From Hymenobacter sediminis (GTDB lineage Bacteria; Bacteroidota; Bacteroidia; Cytophagales; Hymenobacteraceae), in the NCBI RefSeq assembly GCF_003231285.1, contig NZ_QKNS01000001.1, positions 1-64,000 on the forward strand: a DNA stretch of 64,000 nt, given 5' to 3'. This document shows positions 24,864 through 33,629 of the stretch, in pieces (position 1 is the stretch's first letter; the number at the start of each line of letters is the position of its first letter). The translations under genes were made by a program, and so were the position numbers. A model generated the notes under the pieces. The model was not told the DNA's origin and searched no databases. It saw only the letters and a list, made by a program, of their open reading frames with translations.

Positions 24864-26408
24864 ATGGAAAGAGAAGTACGGGTGCGTTTTGCGCCCAGCC
24901 CCACCGGCCCGCTGCACATTGGCGGCGTGCGCACTGCGCTGTATAACTACTTGTTAGCCCGCAAGCTGGGTGGCAAAATGCTGCTCCGCATTGAAGATAC
25001 CGACCAGAACCGCTTCGTGCCAGGCGCCGAGGACTATATCCGCCAGAGCTTGGAGTGGTGCGGTATTGAGTTGGATGAGAGCCCTTGGAACGGAGGCCCT
25101 CATGCTCCCTACCGCCAGAGTGAGCGCAAGCCCATGTACATGCAGTACGCCCAGCAGCTCATCGATAGCGGCCATGCCTACTACGCTTTCGATACACCGG
25201 AGGAATTGGACGCTATGCGCGCCCGCCTCACGGCAGCTAAGGTGCCGAACCCGCAGTACAACAGCATCACGCGCGCCCAGATGCGCAACTCCCTCACCTT
25301 GCCAGCCGAGGAGGTGAAGCAGTTGCTTGAAAGCGGCGAGCAGTACGTGATTCGCCTGAAAGTACCCCGCAAGGAAGAAGTTCGCTTCAACGACCTTATC
25401 CGCGGCTGGGTAGTGGTTCACTCGTCTTCTATTGATGACAAGGTGCTGATGAAGTCGGATGGTATGCCGACTTACCACCTGGCCAACATCGTGGATGACC
25501 ACCTGATGGAAATCACCCACGTAATTCGGGGTGAAGAGTGGTTGCCCTCGGCTCCGCTGCACGTACTCCTCTACCGTTATCTGGGCTGGGAAGCTACCAT
25601 GCCGCAATTTGCCCACTTGCCCCTGCTACTCAAGCCCGATGGCACCGGCAAGCTGAGCAAGCGCGACGGCGACCGACTGGGCTTTCCGGTGTTTCCGCTG
25701 GAATGGCACGGTAAAGACGCTGAAACCGGTGAGCCGACCGTTAGCAGCGGCTACCGGGAAAGCGGCTATCTGCCAGAGGCCTTCATCAATTTCCTGGCCT
25801 TTCTAGGCTGGAACCCCGGCACCCAGCAGGAGCTGTTCACTATGCAGGAGCTGATTGAGGCTTTCTCGATTGAGCGCGTGAGCAAGTCGCCGGCCCGCTT
25901 CGACCAGAACAAAGTGCGCTGGTACAACGAACAGTACCTCCGCGCCAAGCCCGATGCCGAACTGGCTCACTACCTCACAGAAGCCCTGCAAGGCCAGGAT
26001 GCGCAGGTGCCCGCTGACAAAGCCGAGCAAATTGCCGCGCTGGTAAAAGAGCGTGCTACCTTCCCGGCCGATCTGGCTCGTGAAGCCCAGCTATTCTTCC
26101 AGCGCCCTACCTCTTACGAGGAGCAGGTAATCAGCAAGAAGTGGAATGCGCAAGTAGCGGGTGCCCTCGCCGAGTTTGCTCGGCAGCTGCCTGCTACCTC
26201 CGACACCACCCCGGAAGGCATCAAGGCACTGCTCACGCAAGTACTCGAAGCCCAAGGCATCAAAATCGGGCAGGTACTGCAGGCGTTGCGCGTGGCGGTA
26301 ACCGGTGCCGGGGCTGGCCCCGACCTGATGCACATTATGAGCATCCTGGGCGCTCAAGAAACAGCCGAGCGAATCGAGCAGGCTGTGGCTCAGCTACCAG
26401 CCGCTTAA
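24864..26408 (+). CDS. gltX: Glutamyl-tRNA synthetase
   Basis: A 514-residue class I synthetase that charges tRNA-Glu (in some bacteria also tRNA-Gln). N-terminal RFAPSPTGPLHIGGVRTALYNYLLA carries the HIGH-type motif at about 18-21; the KMSKS equivalent is KLSKRDGD at about 262. The C-terminal anticodon-binding helices are complete. It has its own promoter and terminator. Confidence 0.96.
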   Translation: MEREVRVRFAPSPTGPLHIGGVRTALYNYLLARKLGGKMLLRIEDTDQNRFVPGAEDYIRQSLEWCGIELDESPWNGGPHAPYRQSERKPMYMQYAQQLIDSGHAYYAFDTPEELDAMRARLTAAKVPNPQYNSITRAQMRNSLTLPAEEVKQLLESGEQYVIRLKVPRKEEVRFNDLIRGWVVVHSSSIDDKVLMKSDGMPTYHLANIVDDHLMEITHVIRGEEWLPSAPLHVLLYRYLGWEATMPQFAHLPLLLKPDGTGKLSKRDGDRLGFPVFPLEWHGKDAETGEPTVSSGYRESGYLPEAFINFLAFLGWNPGTQQELFTMQELIEAFSIERVSKSPARFDQNKVRWYNEQYLRAKPDAELAHYLTEALQGQDAQVPADKAEQIAALVKERATFPADLAREAQLFFQRPTSYEEQVISKKWNAQVAGALAEFARQLPATSDTTPEGIKALLTQVLEAQGIKIGQVLQALRVAVTGAGAGPDLMHIMSILGAQETAERIEQAVAQLPAA

Positions 26409-26440
26409 CTCTGCCTCAGACACTTAGCTACCATATTAGT

Positions 26441-26480
26441 AAAAGCCTGTTTGACCCAACGTGGTCAGGCAGGCTTTTTT
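26441..26480 (+). terminator. Terminator of gltX
   Basis: Arms aaaagcctgtttgacc and ggtcaggcaggctttt, nearly complementary, followed by a T run, 32 bases past the stop. Confidence 0.85.
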
Positions 26481-26618
26481 GTGGGCGGTAGATAAGAAAC
26501 GCCGCCCTACTTCCCTGGATTTCAACCGGGGCGGGGGTAGCCTCGTACTACTGATGTCAGGGTTGCTGGCGTACAAGCAAAAGCGCCCTCCATCAAACCG
26601 ACTTTACCTGCCCGCATC

Positions 26619-26996
26619 ATGGCCAAGAAACCCGTTAGCCCGAAAAAGAAGAAAACAGATCCGGAGAAGAAAGCCCGCGTCCATAAGGAGTTGGAGGGCT
26701 TCGAAATCAAGGTGAACCCCCTGGGAGAAATCACCTCTAACTATTCCATTGAGGACATCAACCAGTTCTTGAACCGCCATGTGCGCGACAAAAAGCTGGT
26801 GAACCGCGACGGTCAGTTCGGTGAAAAGGACGAAGAGGATGAAGACTTCGCGCTGGAGGATATGGCTCAAGAGCCCGAAGAATCCGATGAAGATTTCATG
26901 CGCCGGACCAGCAAGGAAGCCAAAAAGAAAGGCCCCAAAGCAGAAGCCGAGCCCGAAGACGATGAGGATTTACCCAAAGTGGGCAACGACGACTAG
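26619..26996 (+). CDS. Conserved charged protein of unknown function
   Basis: A 125-residue protein with a Lys-rich N-terminus (KKPVSPKKKKTDPEKKARVHKE), a short ordered core (ELEGFEIKVNPLGEITSNYSIEDINQFLNRHVRDKKL) and an acidic Asp/Glu-rich tail. The core looks conserved and the ends look disordered, as in many small Cytophagales proteins that may bind nucleic acid or other proteins. No named family is recognised. It stands alone. Confidence 0.65.
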   Translation: MAKKPVSPKKKKTDPEKKARVHKELEGFEIKVNPLGEITSNYSIEDINQFLNRHVRDKKLVNRDGQFGEKDEEDEDFALEDMAQEPEESDEDFMRRTSKEAKKKGPKAEAEPEDDEDLPKVGNDD

Positions 26997-27172
26997 GCAC
27001 CTGTTTGCAGAATGCAAAAACTCGCGTCTGTTACTAAGCTTGAGTTTGTGCTAGGGAAGAATTAAGCCTAACACAAGCCTAAGCCTAGTAACCCAAACGG
27101 CCATGAGGCTAATTATCCAGACGCGTTTTGCTATACTTGGGCGTAGCTTTCACCAACCTCCCTACCCCTGCT

Positions 27173-27955
27173 ATGCGCTCCCACGACGTCGATTACAAAA
27201 TTCTTGGCACTGATATTCAGGTGCTGGAAGTAGAACTGGACCCTAATGAAACCGTGGTAGCTGAGGCAGGTGCCATGGTTTATATGAGCGAGGCTATTGC
27301 CTTTGAAACCAAAATGGGAGATGGATCAGAGCCCGACCAAGGCTTTATGGGTAAGCTGTTTTCGGCAGGCACCCGTCTGATTACTGGCGAGTCGCTGTTT
27401 ATGACGCACTTTACCCATCGTGGCGGCTACGGCAAGGCCCATGTTGCTTTTTCGGCTCCCTACCCCGGCACCATCGTTCCTATCGACTTAGGGGAGATGC
27501 CGCAAGGACTTATTGTGCAAAAGGATGGCTTCTTGGCTGCTGCTAAGGGCACCAAAATCAACATTCACTTCAATCAGAAGTTGGGGGCAGGTTTCTTCGG
27601 GGGCGAAGGATTCATCCTGCAGCGCCTCACTGGCGACGGTAAGGCATTCATTCATGCTGGCGGTACCATTATCGAGAAGCGCCTCAATAACGAGTTACTG
27701 CGCGTGGATACTGGCTGCGTGGTAGCCTTCGAGCCCGGCATAGATTTCAGTATTGCCCGTGCTGGCGGCCTGAAGTCGATGATTTTTGGTGGCGAGGGCC
27801 TTCTGTTAGCTACGCTGCGCGGTACGGGTCGGGTGTGGCTGCAATCTATGCCGGTCAAAAAACTCATTCAGGCTCTGGCTCCTGGTGGCGGAAACGCTCA
27901 AAAGGAAAGCGGCAGCGTACTCGGCCGGCTGGTAGGCGGCGTGCTAGACGAATAG
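27173..27955 (+). CDS. AIM24/TIGR00266 family protein
   Basis: A 260-residue beta-helical protein matching the AIM24-like family: [75 protein letters not shown] and [16 protein letters not shown]. The yeast namesake affects mitochondrial inner-membrane organisation; bacterial members have no settled role. The start at 27173 ([11 protein letters not shown]) is preferred to an in-frame ATG at 27128. Confidence 0.88.
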   Translation: MRSHDVDYKILGTDIQVLEVELDPNETVVAEAGAMVYMSEAIAFETKMGDGSEPDQGFMGKLFSAGTRLITGESLFMTHFTHRGGYGKAHVAFSAPYPGTIVPIDLGEMPQGLIVQKDGFLAAAKGTKINIHFNQKLGAGFFGGEGFILQRLTGDGKAFIHAGGTIIEKRLNNELLRVDTGCVVAFEPGIDFSIARAGGLKSMIFGGEGLLLATLRGTGRVWLQSMPVKKLIQALAPGGGNAQKESGSVLGRLVGGVLDE

Positions 27956-27971
27956 GAGCTTATAATAAGAA

Positions 27972-28022
27972 GTGAAAGCCCCTACCCCCGAAACTGCTCG
28001 GAGGTAGAGGCTCTTCTTTTTA
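27972..28022. terminator. Bidirectional terminator
   Basis: Imperfect stem agcccctacccccga / tcggaggtagaggct with a 5-base loop, T run on the plus side. It lies between converging genes ending at 27955 and 28039. Confidence 0.65.
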
Positions 28023-28038
28023 ATGATAAGGTGTGGAT

Positions 28039-28224
28039 CTACTGACCGGCAGCGCTGGCGGCTATAACTCCTAAGCTGGCCAGTAGCGCAAGAATAATCA
28101 GCCCAAAAATACCCGCCGTAACGCGCATTTTCTGAGGAGAATCCTGGTCATCAGTTTTAAGACTGCGCCGCCGACGACGCCGTCCTTCTCCCGAGCGACG
28201 GGATGAAGAAGTAGAGACAGACAT
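28039..28224 (-). CDS. Small basic single-pass membrane protein
   Basis: A 61-residue protein: a very basic N-terminus (RRSGEGRRRRRRS) and one hydrophobic helix (about 37-56). The Arg tract predicts an N-in orientation. No family recognised; its size, terminator and clear topology suggest a real gene. Confidence 0.5.
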   Translation of the reverse strand: MSVSTSSSRRSGEGRRRRRRSLKTDDQDSPQKMRVTAGIFGLIILALLASLGVIAASAAGQ

Positions 28225-28421
28225 TAGTAGACTTTAGGACTTTTTGATTTCAACAACCAAATGCGAGCTTTACAAAAATACAGGTTTTTTGCACTTTCCA
28301 AACTTACTAGAGCAAATGCACATATCTTACCGTTAACCCGTAACGTCCTGTCTGATGGCTTAATAAGCCTCTACTAACCCTACAGACCATGATATATTAA
28401 TTTACAATAATACAATTGAAT

Positions 28422-28979
28422 CTAATCAACATTAGAGCGACGTTTTGTTGTAGTTCCTTGATTACCCATTTCAAGTGGAGCAATGATTTTCTCGCCATCT
28501 TGGTACCATTCAGAGGGTAGTGTTTGCCCTGCTGGCGAGAAACAGCGCCACTCTCCAAACCAGAAAAAGCGGGCTCCTGTAGGCTCTATTTGGTACCGCG
28601 CTTGACCTGTTTTCTCTACCTGCCCATTAGGGTGGTAGTACGTCAGGGTGGCAAGGCCGCGTGGGCGCCAATGAAACTGCTCTTTGCGCTCTAGCTGCCC
28701 GCTAGGGCTGAAGCTGCGCCACCGGCCAACTGGTGTGCCGTGCCGGTAGCGGCCTTTGTTGGCAATCTGTTGTTCGGCCGCGTCAAAATACTCGCACCAG
28801 GGGCCATGCCGCTGCCCTTTACTGGCATCAAAGCGGTTGCGCGACCAGAACCCAATAGGTCCTTTTTTCAGGCTCGCGCAGGCGCCCAGCGTTACTGCTA
28901 CCCCCCAGATAAAAATGAACCTGCCGCAAAGGCTATAAGCGCGGCTAGCGACATGGCAAGCAGTAGAATAAGTAAACAT
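28422..28979 (-). CDS. MORN/YwqK-like repeat lipoprotein
   Basis: A 185-residue protein with a lipoprotein signal (VTLGAC, Cys near 34) and tandem repeats of the type GxxxGxWxxFxxxGQLExKxxF (GTPVGRWRSFSPSGQLERKEQF, TYYHPNGQVEKTGQ, GEWRCFSPAGQTLPSEWYQDG). These match MORN-like repeats seen in proteins often labelled YwqK-family antitoxin; no toxin partner is adjacent, so I do not endorse that name. It is probably exposed on the outer membrane. Coding GC is lower at its 3' end. Confidence 0.7.
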   Translation of the reverse strand: MFTYSTACHVASRAYSLCGRFIFIWGVAVTLGACASLKKGPIGFWSRNRFDASKGQRHGPWCEYFDAAEQQIANKGRYRHGTPVGRWRSFSPSGQLERKEQFHWRPRGLATLTYYHPNGQVEKTGQARYQIEPTGARFFWFGEWRCFSPAGQTLPSEWYQDGEKIIAPLEMGNQGTTTKRRSNVD

Positions 28980-29011
28980 AAGAGGAGCTAGTGACGTCCT
29001 CTCAAGTTAAA

Positions 29012-30538
29012 CTATTCATTTAGTTGATTAAGTATTTCGTCCAGCAATTCGCGGGAGTTACTCAATCGAGGCACTTTGTGCTGACCACCAAGCTTGCCTT
29101 TTTTAGCTAACCATTGCTCGAAAGTGCCTGCTGGAGCCACAGTAAGCTTCGGTGGCATCAGGGCAAGGTCGCGGTGGCGTTTAGCGTCGTAGTCGGAGTT
29201 GAGTTGGCGTAGGGTATCGTCTAGGACTAGCGCGAACTGGGCGGCATCGGTTGGTGGCTGACTGAACTCTACAATCCAGTGGTGGCCGCCCCGTGAGGCT
29301 CCATCGTGGGCAGCGAAGTAGATAGGAGCGGCCGTGTAGTCGTGAAGGGTAGCATGGGTAGCCCGGCAAGCAGCGGCAATAGCAGCGTCGGCGTTTTCTA
29401 CCACCACTTCCTCCCCGAAAGCATTCAGGAAGTGCTTGGTACGCCCCGAAATACGAATACGGTAGGGCGCCAAGCTCGTGAAGCGCACGGTGTCGCCGAT
29501 GCGGTAGCGCCACAGGCCGGCATTGGTACTGATGATTAGGGCGTAGGTGCGGCCTAATACCACATCCTCTAGTCCTACCGCCTGCGGTTCAGCGGCTTCC
29601 CATTGATCTTGGGGTAGGAACTCGTAGTAGATGCCGTGGTTCAGCAACAGCAGCAGGTCTTCCGATTCCGGCTCGTCCTGTAAGGCTATGTAGCCTTCGG
29701 AGGCATTATAAACCTCCAGGTAGTGCATCTGAGGGCTCGGAACCAGTTGACGAAACAACTCACGGTAGGGACCAAATGCTACCGCTCCATGCAGGAAGAG
29801 CCCCAGCCGGGGCCACACATCAAGGATGGAAGCTGCCCCAGCCAACTCTGTAACGCGGCGTAGCAGCACAATCATCCAGGTAGGCACGCCAGCCAGCACG
29901 CGTACATCTACCTCTAGCACATGGCGGGCAATACGCTCAATCTTTTCTTCCCACTCATCTAGCAGAGCCAACTCCAGGGGCGGGGTGCGCACAAACTCGG
30001 CCCAGGTTGGCAAGTTCTGCATAATCACGGCCGAGACGTCGCCGATGCGGGAGTCAGCCTCGGCAGGGCGGAACGGGTTGGGGCCGTGCGTGCCGCCCAA
30101 GGAAAGCGTTTTGCCGCCCAGAATATTGATGTCGGGGTAGTATAAGGTAGCTAGCGCCGTCATGTCGCGGCCGGCCCGGTAGTGGCCATCGTGCAACGAT
30201 TCGTGGGTGACGGGAATGTACTTGCTGCGGGCATTGGTGGTGCCGCTGCTTTTGGCAAACCACTGCACGGTGCCCGGCCAGAGTACGTTGGCCTCGCCGC
30301 GCAGTACCCGCTCAATTTCCGGATACAGCTCTTCGTAGCTGCTGATAGGTAGGCGCTGGGCAAATTCCCGGCCCGATAGCCCGTCGCCGAAACCATAGCG
30401 CTGCCCCCATTCAGTAGTGCGCGCCTGCTGCAGCAGCTCGTGCAGTACCTGTTGCTGCGCCTCGTGGGGGTAGCGACGAATATGCTCCACATTGGCTAGC
30501 CGCCGTTGCACGGCCCAGGTCAGTACGGTACTAATCAC
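29012..30538 (-). CDS. GH3 auxin-responsive-promoter family protein
   Basis: A 508-residue protein of the GH3 family within the acyl-adenylate-forming superfamily. Visible motifs are FAKSSGTTNARSKYIPVT (ATP loop near 120), LEVYNASEGYIALQ, NAGLWRYRIGDTVRF and SGRTKHFLNAFGEEVVVENAD. In plants GH3 enzymes conjugate jasmonate or auxin to amino acids; bacterial members are assumed to adenylate a carboxylic acid and transfer it to an amine, but substrates are largely unknown. It starts at 30538, and its 3' end lies 33 bases from the MORN-like gene. Confidence 0.9.
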   Translation of the reverse strand: MISTVLTWAVQRRLANVEHIRRYPHEAQQQVLHELLQQARTTEWGQRYGFGDGLSGREFAQRLPISSYEELYPEIERVLRGEANVLWPGTVQWFAKSSGTTNARSKYIPVTHESLHDGHYRAGRDMTALATLYYPDINILGGKTLSLGGTHGPNPFRPAEADSRIGDVSAVIMQNLPTWAEFVRTPPLELALLDEWEEKIERIARHVLEVDVRVLAGVPTWMIVLLRRVTELAGAASILDVWPRLGLFLHGAVAFGPYRELFRQLVPSPQMHYLEVYNASEGYIALQDEPESEDLLLLLNHGIYYEFLPQDQWEAAEPQAVGLEDVVLGRTYALIISTNAGLWRYRIGDTVRFTSLAPYRIRISGRTKHFLNAFGEEVVVENADAAIAAACRATHATLHDYTAAPIYFAAHDGASRGGHHWIVEFSQPPTDAAQFALVLDDTLRQLNSDYDAKRHRDLALMPPKLTVAPAGTFEQWLAKKGKLGGQHKVPRLSNSRELLDEILNQLNE

Positions 30539-30716
30539 GGTGGGAAGGTAGATGGGACAATGCAGGAACGGGTTGTCTGTACCCTTGCCTGCACCGGAAA
30601 GTTACCAGACTAGCACGAAATCTATGAACCGGAGTTTAGTAACGGAAAAGGGCGAAGCTATGCTCCGCCCTACCCCCTTCTGGCTCTGCAACTTGCCAGC
30701 CCGTTGCCGATGCGAG

Positions 30717-31448
30717 TTAGATTTTTCGCTTCAGCTCGAAGTGCTTGCCCAAGTACACGCGGCGCACCATTTCGTCTTCGGCCAGCTCTTCGGCGGTGCC
30801 GGCTTTCAATAGTTTGCCCTCGAAGAGGAGGTAAGCACGGTCCACGATGCTGAGCGTTTCGTTTACGTTGTGGTCAGTAATGAGAATGCCAATGTTCTTG
30901 TGCTTGAGCTTGGCCACAATACCCTGAATTTCCTCTACGGCAATGGGGTCAACGCCGGCAAAAGGCTCGTCTAGCAGCACGAATTTAGGGTCTACGGCCA
31001 AGGCACGGGCAATTTCGGTGCGTCGCCGTTCACCGCCGCTCAGCACCCGGCCCAGGTTTTTGCGGACATGGGTCAGGCTGAACTCATTAAGCAACTCCTC
31101 TACCTTGTCGCGTTGGGCCTGTTTGGGCAGATCGGTCATTTCCAGCACCGACAGCACGTTTTCTTCTACTGTCAGGTCGCGGAACACCGAGGCCTCCTGG
31201 GCTAGGTAGCCGATGCCGAGGCGGGCCCGCTGGTAAATGGGCAGCTTGGTAATGTCTTTGTCATCGAGGAACACCTTGCCCTCATTAGGCTTCACCATGC
31301 CCACCGTCATGTAGAACGAGGTGGTTTTGCCGGCGCCGTTCGGTCCCAGCAGACCCACAATTTCGCCCTGCTCTACGTGCAGCGACATGTCGTTCACAAC
31401 AGTGCGCGACTTGTATTTCTTAACCAGGTGTTCGGCTCGAAGAATCAT
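30717..31448 (-). CDS. lptB: LPS export ABC transporter ATP-binding protein
   Basis: A 243-residue ATPase: Walker [10 protein letters not shown] (about 35-43), Q-loop [15 protein letters not shown], signature [15 protein letters not shown], Walker [17 protein letters not shown] and switch His in [11 protein letters not shown]. The [12 protein letters not shown] context and [10 protein letters not shown] are typical of LptB, which powers lipopolysaccharide transport to the outer membrane with LptF/G and LptC (lptC is at 40.4-41.0 kb here). The start is 31448; a minus-strand TACCTTTG ends only 5 bases upstream, which would make the message nearly leaderless if used. Confidence 0.93.
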   Translation of the reverse strand: MILRAEHLVKKYKSRTVVNDMSLHVEQGEIVGLLGPNGAGKTTSFYMTVGMVKPNEGKVFLDDKDITKLPIYQRARLGIGYLAQEASVFRDLTVEENVLSVLEMTDLPKQAQRDKVEELLNEFSLTHVRKNLGRVLSGGERRRTEIARALAVDPKFVLLDEPFAGVDPIAVEEIQGIVAKLKHKNIGILITDHNVNETLSIVDRAYLLFEGKLLKAGTAEELAEDEMVRRVYLGKHFELKRKI

Positions 31449-31532
31449 TGGGGCAAAGGTAAGAAGGGAACAAAGTGATGAGCAGAACCGCCAGGAGGGG
31501 GTAGGCAAATAGCATCCTTGCGGTTCTACCCC

Positions 31533-33371
31533 CTACCCTTTCAGCAAAGCATCTTGGAGGGCTTGCTGTGAGGGAGTAAGAGAGGGCACTGGTTCCACTA
31601 GGTTCTTCACTTCCACCTCAAACTCGCGGGGAGAAGCTTGGCGCTCCTGCTCGGAGCCGGCGCTACCATTGCGGAATTTCACCCGCACGGGGTCAGCAGT
31701 TTTAGGCTCCACCAACGGGCGCAGTAGCTTCTCGGCAGTCTGCATGGTTACGGCTTGGCCGTTCACAGCAACAATCACGTCGCCTTCTTTCAGACCGAAA
31801 GCATTTTCGTCGGCTTTGGTTTTTACGGCCCGGAACTGGTCTTTGCTCTGGTCGTAGCCGAAGCCGAGGTTACCGAAGGCTTTTACGCGAGCTTGGCCTA
31901 CGGGTGCGTACACCCACCCGATTTTGCCCAGATATTCGGCTAGCGGCAGGGGCTCGTTGCCTTGCACGTAGCGCGTAAAGAACGGCTGTAGCTCGGGGCT
32001 GGTGAGAGCCACAATTTCCGGAATGAGCTGGTTGTCTTCAAACGAGCGGGTAGGGCCGTATTTCTCGCGTAGGGCCAGCAGCACGTCGCGCAGGGTTTGG
32101 CGGCCCTGGCTGAGCTCCCGGATGCGGATATCGAGCAGCAAGCCAATCAGCGCGCCTTTTTCGTATACGTTCTGGTACATGTCTTTGTAAGGAGCATCCA
32201 GAATCCGACGGCTCATTTCCGTAAACGACACGTTCTCATACTTACCGGCATTATCTATTTTGCCTTTCATCCGCTCCCGGAACTCTTCGGGGGTAATCAG
32301 GCCGCCGCGCACCTGCACCAGCTGCGACACGTACTCCGTCACGCCTTCATAGAGCCACAAGTGCTGCGACATTTTAGGATTGCGGAAATCAAACTCCCCG
32401 ATTTCGCGGCTGTGGATGTTCAGCGGAGCCAGCATGTGCAGGAACTCGTGCGAGGCTACCTCCAGCACCATGCTCCGTAGCCGGTCTTGATCCGGCATTT
32501 CGGGCAGGAAATAGAGCGAGGAGTAGCTGTGCTCCATAGCTCCATAGCCGCCGTTTTTGCTATTGAGCGGCGAGTTCAGGCTGGGGAAGTAAAACAAGAA
32601 CTGATAGCGGGGTACCGGCATCTTCCCAAAAAACTTGGTCAGAGCCTCCGACATTGGCCGTAGCATCTGGCTGACGTCTGCGGCTTTTACTACCCCACTC
32701 TCCGACAGTACCGCTACCGAAATGCGCGCGCCGCCCGTGCTGAAGCTAGCCGTGTCGGGCTTGGCATACAGGATAGGGCCATCGGCCAGTGTCACGTAGT
32801 CGGGAGCCGTGAATACGTCTTTGGTAGCTGACTCGCGGCGTACATCTAGGGCGGTAGCACCGTAGAGCCCCGTAGGCTTCTGCACACTCACCTGGTAAGG
32901 CTGCATCTTATAGCCTTCGAGGTAGCCGTAGAAACCGTAGTGGTTGATGGTGAAGTTGCGGCCGGCGTCAATGTTGGTGCCGCCGGGCTGGAAGATGAAG
33001 GAGTCGTCCTGCTTGGCATCCCAGGTATCATCCACTAGGTACTCCAGCCGCGTCAGGTTCTTGGCATTGTCAATAACGAACAGATTTGGCCCATCGTTCT
33101 TCACCTTCAGGCGTTTGCCCTGCTTGTCAAAGGCTTTGAAATCAGTGACGAATCGGCCATAATCCTTTTTAGAATAGGAGCCCGGCACAACCGAAGGAAT
33201 CACATAAGTAGCCTGCTGCTCCTTCACGGCGGGCGTATTGACAACTACCTTAACCCGGTCGTTCTGAACATTTTGCAGATCGAGGTTAATTTGATAGCCG
33301 GCCGGTTGCTGAGCGGCGGCAGTGCCCACGGTAGCCAGCCCGAACCCGAGCGCCAGATAAACTGCTTTCAT
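31533..33371 (-). CDS. M61 family metallopeptidase with PDZ domain
   Basis: A 612-residue exported protein (signal MKAVYLALGFGLATVGTAAAQQ; start moved from 33458 to 33371 for that reason). It has an N-terminal beta domain, a catalytic domain with SHEFLHMLAPLNIHSREIG (HExxH zinc motif) and a downstream glutamate-containing LYEGVTEYVSQL, and a C-terminal PDZ domain (about 490-580, FGLKEGDVIVAVNGQ). M61 enzymes are aminopeptidases related to glycyl aminopeptidase; this one should act in the periplasm or outside. Confidence 0.9.
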   Translation of the reverse strand: MKAVYLALGFGLATVGTAAAQQPAGYQINLDLQNVQNDRVKVVVNTPAVKEQQATYVIPSVVPGSYSKKDYGRFVTDFKAFDKQGKRLKVKNDGPNLFVIDNAKNLTRLEYLVDDTWDAKQDDSFIFQPGGTNIDAGRNFTINHYGFYGYLEGYKMQPYQVSVQKPTGLYGATALDVRRESATKDVFTAPDYVTLADGPILYAKPDTASFSTGGARISVAVLSESGVVKAADVSQMLRPMSEALTKFFGKMPVPRYQFLFYFPSLNSPLNSKNGGYGAMEHSYSSLYFLPEMPDQDRLRSMVLEVASHEFLHMLAPLNIHSREIGEFDFRNPKMSQHLWLYEGVTEYVSQLVQVRGGLITPEEFRERMKGKIDNAGKYENVSFTEMSRRILDAPYKDMYQNVYEKGALIGLLLDIRIRELSQGRQTLRDVLLALREKYGPTRSFEDNQLIPEIVALTSPELQPFFTRYVQGNEPLPLAEYLGKIGWVYAPVGQARVKAFGNLGFGYDQSKDQFRAVKTKADENAFGLKEGDVIVAVNGQAVTMQTAEKLLRPLVEPKTADPVRVKFRNGSAGSEQERQASPREFEVEVKNLVEPVPSLTPSQQALQDALLKG

Positions 33372-33629
33372 TAAAATGGAATAGATAAAAAGAGAAATGT
33401 AGGCGCCTATAACGCCGCTACCAAGGTACGCATTGCGCCCCGGCTGCCACCGCTGCAAGCCATTTCAGGCTTCTTGATAGAGGGGCAGGACCATTGCCGC
33501 ACGTTTACCACATGAACAGGGGTAGGAGCGCGCTTCCGCATCAGCAGACTTACAGCCCGCCGGACGGCTCTAGTTCCCTCCCCCTTTCGTTTCCCTGAAC
33601 CCTAGCTGCCTCTGCTGGCTAACTGCCGT

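Noticed and set aside
28422..28979. YwqK-type antitoxin of a toxin-antitoxin pair
   Set aside because: No toxin gene adjoins, and the protein is an exported lipoprotein, which does not fit a classical antitoxin.
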